Source: Prevotellaceae bacterium UBA1710
GTDB lineage: Bacteria; Bacteroidota; Bacteroidia; Bacteroidales; Bacteroidaceae
Assembly: GCA_002317355.1 (NCBI GenBank)
Contig: DCJC01000028.1
Span: forward strand, 1 to 16,607
Direction: 5' to 3'
DNA: 16,607 bases
The position numbers and the translations under genes were made by a program. Shown piece by piece: positions 15,115-16,607 of the stretch (position 1 is the first letter of the stretch; every line of letters begins with the position of its first letter). The notes beneath the pieces are model-generated. The model ran no database searches, was not told where the DNA came from, and saw nothing but the letters and a program-made list of their open reading frames with translations.

Positions 15115-16125
15115 TCATCTCATCCCTCTCAATTCATACGCTTCGCTGTAGGGAATCATGCTGTGGGTGGATGCGTGGTGCTTCCAGGCATCTTCGTTGT
15201 GACTGAGTTCTACCACCTCGGAGGTCTTCATGGGTTGGAGGATGGATGAGACGTAGGTAAGGGTGTCGAGCTCTTCTGCTGACAATGGGGCTGTGTCGCA
15301 TGTTGCATCGCAATGCAGACGGATACTCTCGCTGTCGTAGGTGATGACGCTCTCCTTGGTCACACCATCCACATTATCATATATGGTGTCGAAATGCTCG
15401 GGTACAGGACCATACTGGATGGCACGATACTGAAGACCGCTTATCGAACGGCTGTTTCGGCGGAAGTGCAGGAAATCAGCATAGAACATCTCCTTGTTGA
15501 GTTTTGTAGGGCAGACGTTGCCCCCTTCCCGTTGAATTAGGCAGCGCACCATTGCTTGCAGTTTGTCAGTATTCATTTCTGCAAATCCATTCATCAGACC
15601 ACGTTCCGTCTTACCATAGAAGATTTGTTGTTCAAGAGTCCTGTCCACCGTCTCTGGCGCACTCATAACGCTTGTCTTCACTTTGTCGTATTCCACATCA
15701 GTAAACTCACTTCGGCTGGCTTCAAGTAAAGCCAACATGCATTGTTTGTTGCGGATGGTTACAATAATCTTGCCGTTGCTTTCCGATGGCACCACACCCT
15801 GTTCGTATTGCTTCCACTGATTTGTACCAAACCCCATGATCTTGCTCATCTGCGTGAAGTTAAGTCCATAACGCTTCCGCAGAGACGCTATCTCATCAGC
15901 AAAAGGAATACCATGCGCAAGACGGTATTGGCTGTATATTTGATTCAGCACAAAATCATCCTGACCTTCCATGGTGAACTGCTCACCTGTGTCCTCACAT
16001 ACGCAGTAACGCACATGTACCAGATATTTCTCCTTACGGAACTCCTGTTCCTCTGTATCCTCAACCAGTTTTACGCGACCACCGGTCAGAGGACTCTTCA
16101 TGTCAATGTAACGTTCTGTTTTCAT
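15115..16125 (-). CDS. Antitoxin: MqsA-like N-terminus, HTH, SocA/Panacea-type domain
   Basis: A 336-residue probable antitoxin. Residues about 9-52 resemble the YgiT/MqsA N-terminal zinc ribbon (KSPLTGGRVKLVE, then CVCEDTGEQF), but most of the paired cysteines that bind zinc are missing. Residues about 75-115 are a helix-turn-helix of the MqsA type (IASLRKRYGLNFTQMSKIMGFG, then QYEQGVVPS). Residues about 188-325 match the SocA/DUF4065 'Panacea' antitoxin domain, with YADFLHFRRNSRSISGLQYRAIQYGPVPEH. The HTH should bind the operon promoter and the C-terminal domain should neutralise the toxin. The start at 16125 overlaps the toxin stop by 4 bp (ATGA), so translation is coupled. MKSPLTGG at residue 9 is an alternative start. 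The toxin-first order matches MqsRA and HigBA systems. Confidence 0.85.
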   Translation of the reverse strand: MKTERYIDMKSPLTGGRVKLVEDTEEQEFRKEKYLVHVRYCVCEDTGEQFTMEGQDDFVLNQIYSQYRLAHGIPFADEIASLRKRYGLNFTQMSKIMGFGTNQWKQYEQGVVPSESNGKIIVTIRNKQCMLALLEASRSEFTDVEYDKVKTSVMSAPETVDRTLEQQIFYGKTERGLMNGFAEMNTDKLQAMVRCLIQREGGNVCPTKLNKEMFYADFLHFRRNSRSISGLQYRAIQYGPVPEHFDTIYDNVDGVTKESVITYDSESIRLHCDATCDTAPLSAEELDTLTYVSSILQPMKTSEVVELSHNEDAWKHHASTHSMIPYSEAYELRGMR

Positions 16126-16496
16126 TTTTCGTTCTCCTTGTCACTTTTGAATGCATAATCAATGGGATGCTCTGCCTGATGAAAAGATATGCAGATAGTT
16201 TTGGAGTTCGGCATTCCCATCGAAATCTTGATATACAACTCCGTACCATCAAAATCCTTACCGAACACCCACATATCACCATAGCTGACAGCATCGCGGA
16301 TAGTTTCCACATAATCCTCAACCACAATCGTCTTTATGACCTCTTTGCGCGCCATTTCTGTCAAGCCAAGCAGACGCAATGCCTCCTGGTTCTTGGTGCG
16401 ATTCAGTACGATAATGCCGAAAATATCCATCTTCGGAAAGAACTGTCGGAGGAATGCTTCAACCTCCTCCCTGCTGTTGATAATGTGATTCTCCAT
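16122..16496 (-). CDS. Toxin of the type II pair, MqsR-like
   Basis: A 124-residue protein placed directly before, and overlapping by 4 bp, the antitoxin gene. The pattern of a helical N-terminus, VEDY (59-62), DMWVFGK (74-80), ELYIKI (86-91) and ICISFHQAEHP (101-111) resembles a common Bacteroidetes toxin group related to MqsR/RelE-fold mRNA interferases. If so, it cleaves mRNA in stress and arrests growth. Catalytic residues cannot be assigned with confidence, but His106, Lys80 and Lys90 are the obvious candidates. The fold assignment rests on remembered family patterns, not on a search, and an alternative family is possible. Its role as the toxin is supported mainly by its size, position and antitoxin partner. 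Confidence 0.72.
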   Translation of the reverse strand: MENHIINSREEVEAFLRQFFPKMDIFGIIVLNRTKNQEALRLLGLTEMARKEVIKTIVVEDYVETIRDAVSYGDMWVFGKDFDGTELYIKISMGMPNSKTICISFHQAEHPIDYAFKSDKENEK

Positions 16497-16504
16497 ACGA
16501 TAAT

Positions 16505-16549
16505 ACTTTATTTGGATGCAAATTTAGTAATAAAGTTAGAAATCGCAAA
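16505..16549 (-). promoter_or_regulatory. Promoter and candidate operator of the toxin-antitoxin operon
   Basis: On the minus strand, TTTG (16549-16546), a 19-bp spacer and TAAATTTG (16526-16519) form a textbook Bacteroidetes promoter. The inverted repeat ACTTTATT (16505-16512) / AATAAAGT (16529-16536) brackets the -7 element exactly, so a bound protein would block initiation. A third ACTTTATT lies at 16589-16596. The antitoxin HTH is the likely repressor (autoregulation). The start codon at 16496 is 22 bp downstream of the -7 element. Confidence 0.7.
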
Positions 16550-16607
16550 GTAAATCCACGGTAAAGTGGCATTATGAGATATTTTTTAACTTTATTTTGT
16601 GTTTTGA

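Noticed and set aside
15742..16158. A 138-codon plus-strand frame opposite the antitoxin and toxin genes
   Set aside because: The opposite strand encodes two overlapping, recognisable proteins, and this frame has only low-complexity hydrophobic shadow sequence.
16558..16569. CCAC/GTGG inverted repeat upstream of the toxin promoter
   Set aside because: The arms are only four bases, expected by chance at this length, and are not linked to a known signal.
1..16607. Mobile element, CRISPR array, tRNA or rRNA
   Set aside because: I found no transposase or integrase, no spaced identical repeats, no terminal inverted repeats with target duplications, and no cloverleaf or rRNA-like segment on reading both strands.

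Overview
The window looks like a chromosomal segment of a Bacteroidales bacterium, most likely Prevotella or a close relative. The grounds are moderate AT richness, the near absence of Shine-Dalgarno sequences, repeated TAnnTTTG -7 promoter elements typical of Bacteroidetes, and the protein families present. No rRNA, tRNA, CRISPR array or insertion sequence was seen. The assignment to organism rests on protein style and promoter form, not on a marker gene.

Left block (1-6907, leftward). A compact six-gene cluster reads tolC-like outer membrane channel, HlyD-type membrane fusion protein, two ABC-2 permeases, a DUF389 membrane protein and a stand-alone FabZ-type dehydratase. Gaps between genes are only 6-22 bp, so this is probably one operon. 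The fusion-protein gene carries an apparent one-base deletion near 5102, and no ATPase gene accompanies the two permeases.

Middle block (6908-9201, rightward). Divergent from the efflux operon is an AraC-family regulator, followed by a YjjU-like patatin phospholipase. The two divergent promoters share the same 13-base sequence in opposite orientation. After the patatin lies a region that could be a small broken gene.

Lipid block (9243-14994). On the minus strand are a long-chain acyl-CoA ligase with a small two-helix membrane protein behind it, and a large ligase-ACP-acyltransferase fusion. Divergent from the fusion gene is a second AraC regulator. The shared intergenic region holds two 12-bp direct repeats exactly 21 bp apart, a good candidate operator.

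Right block (14995-16607). A strong bidirectional hairpin separates the second AraC gene from a convergent toxin-antitoxin operon. An MqsR-like toxin gene overlaps by 4 bp an antitoxin that joins a degenerate MqsA-like N-terminus and HTH to a SocA/Panacea-type C-terminus. Its promoter is a textbook TTTG-N19-TAAATTTG, with the -7 element framed by an 8-bp inverted repeat.

Taken together, the genes point to envelope and lipid work (acyl activation, acyl transfer, lipolysis, dehydration of acyl chains, tripartite export) under two AraC regulators, next to a stress or defence toxin-antitoxin pair. That these form one physiological system is inference. The most unusual parts are the ligase-ACP-acyltransferase fusion, the ATPase-less efflux operon ending in fabZ, and the two apparent single-base frame breaks.
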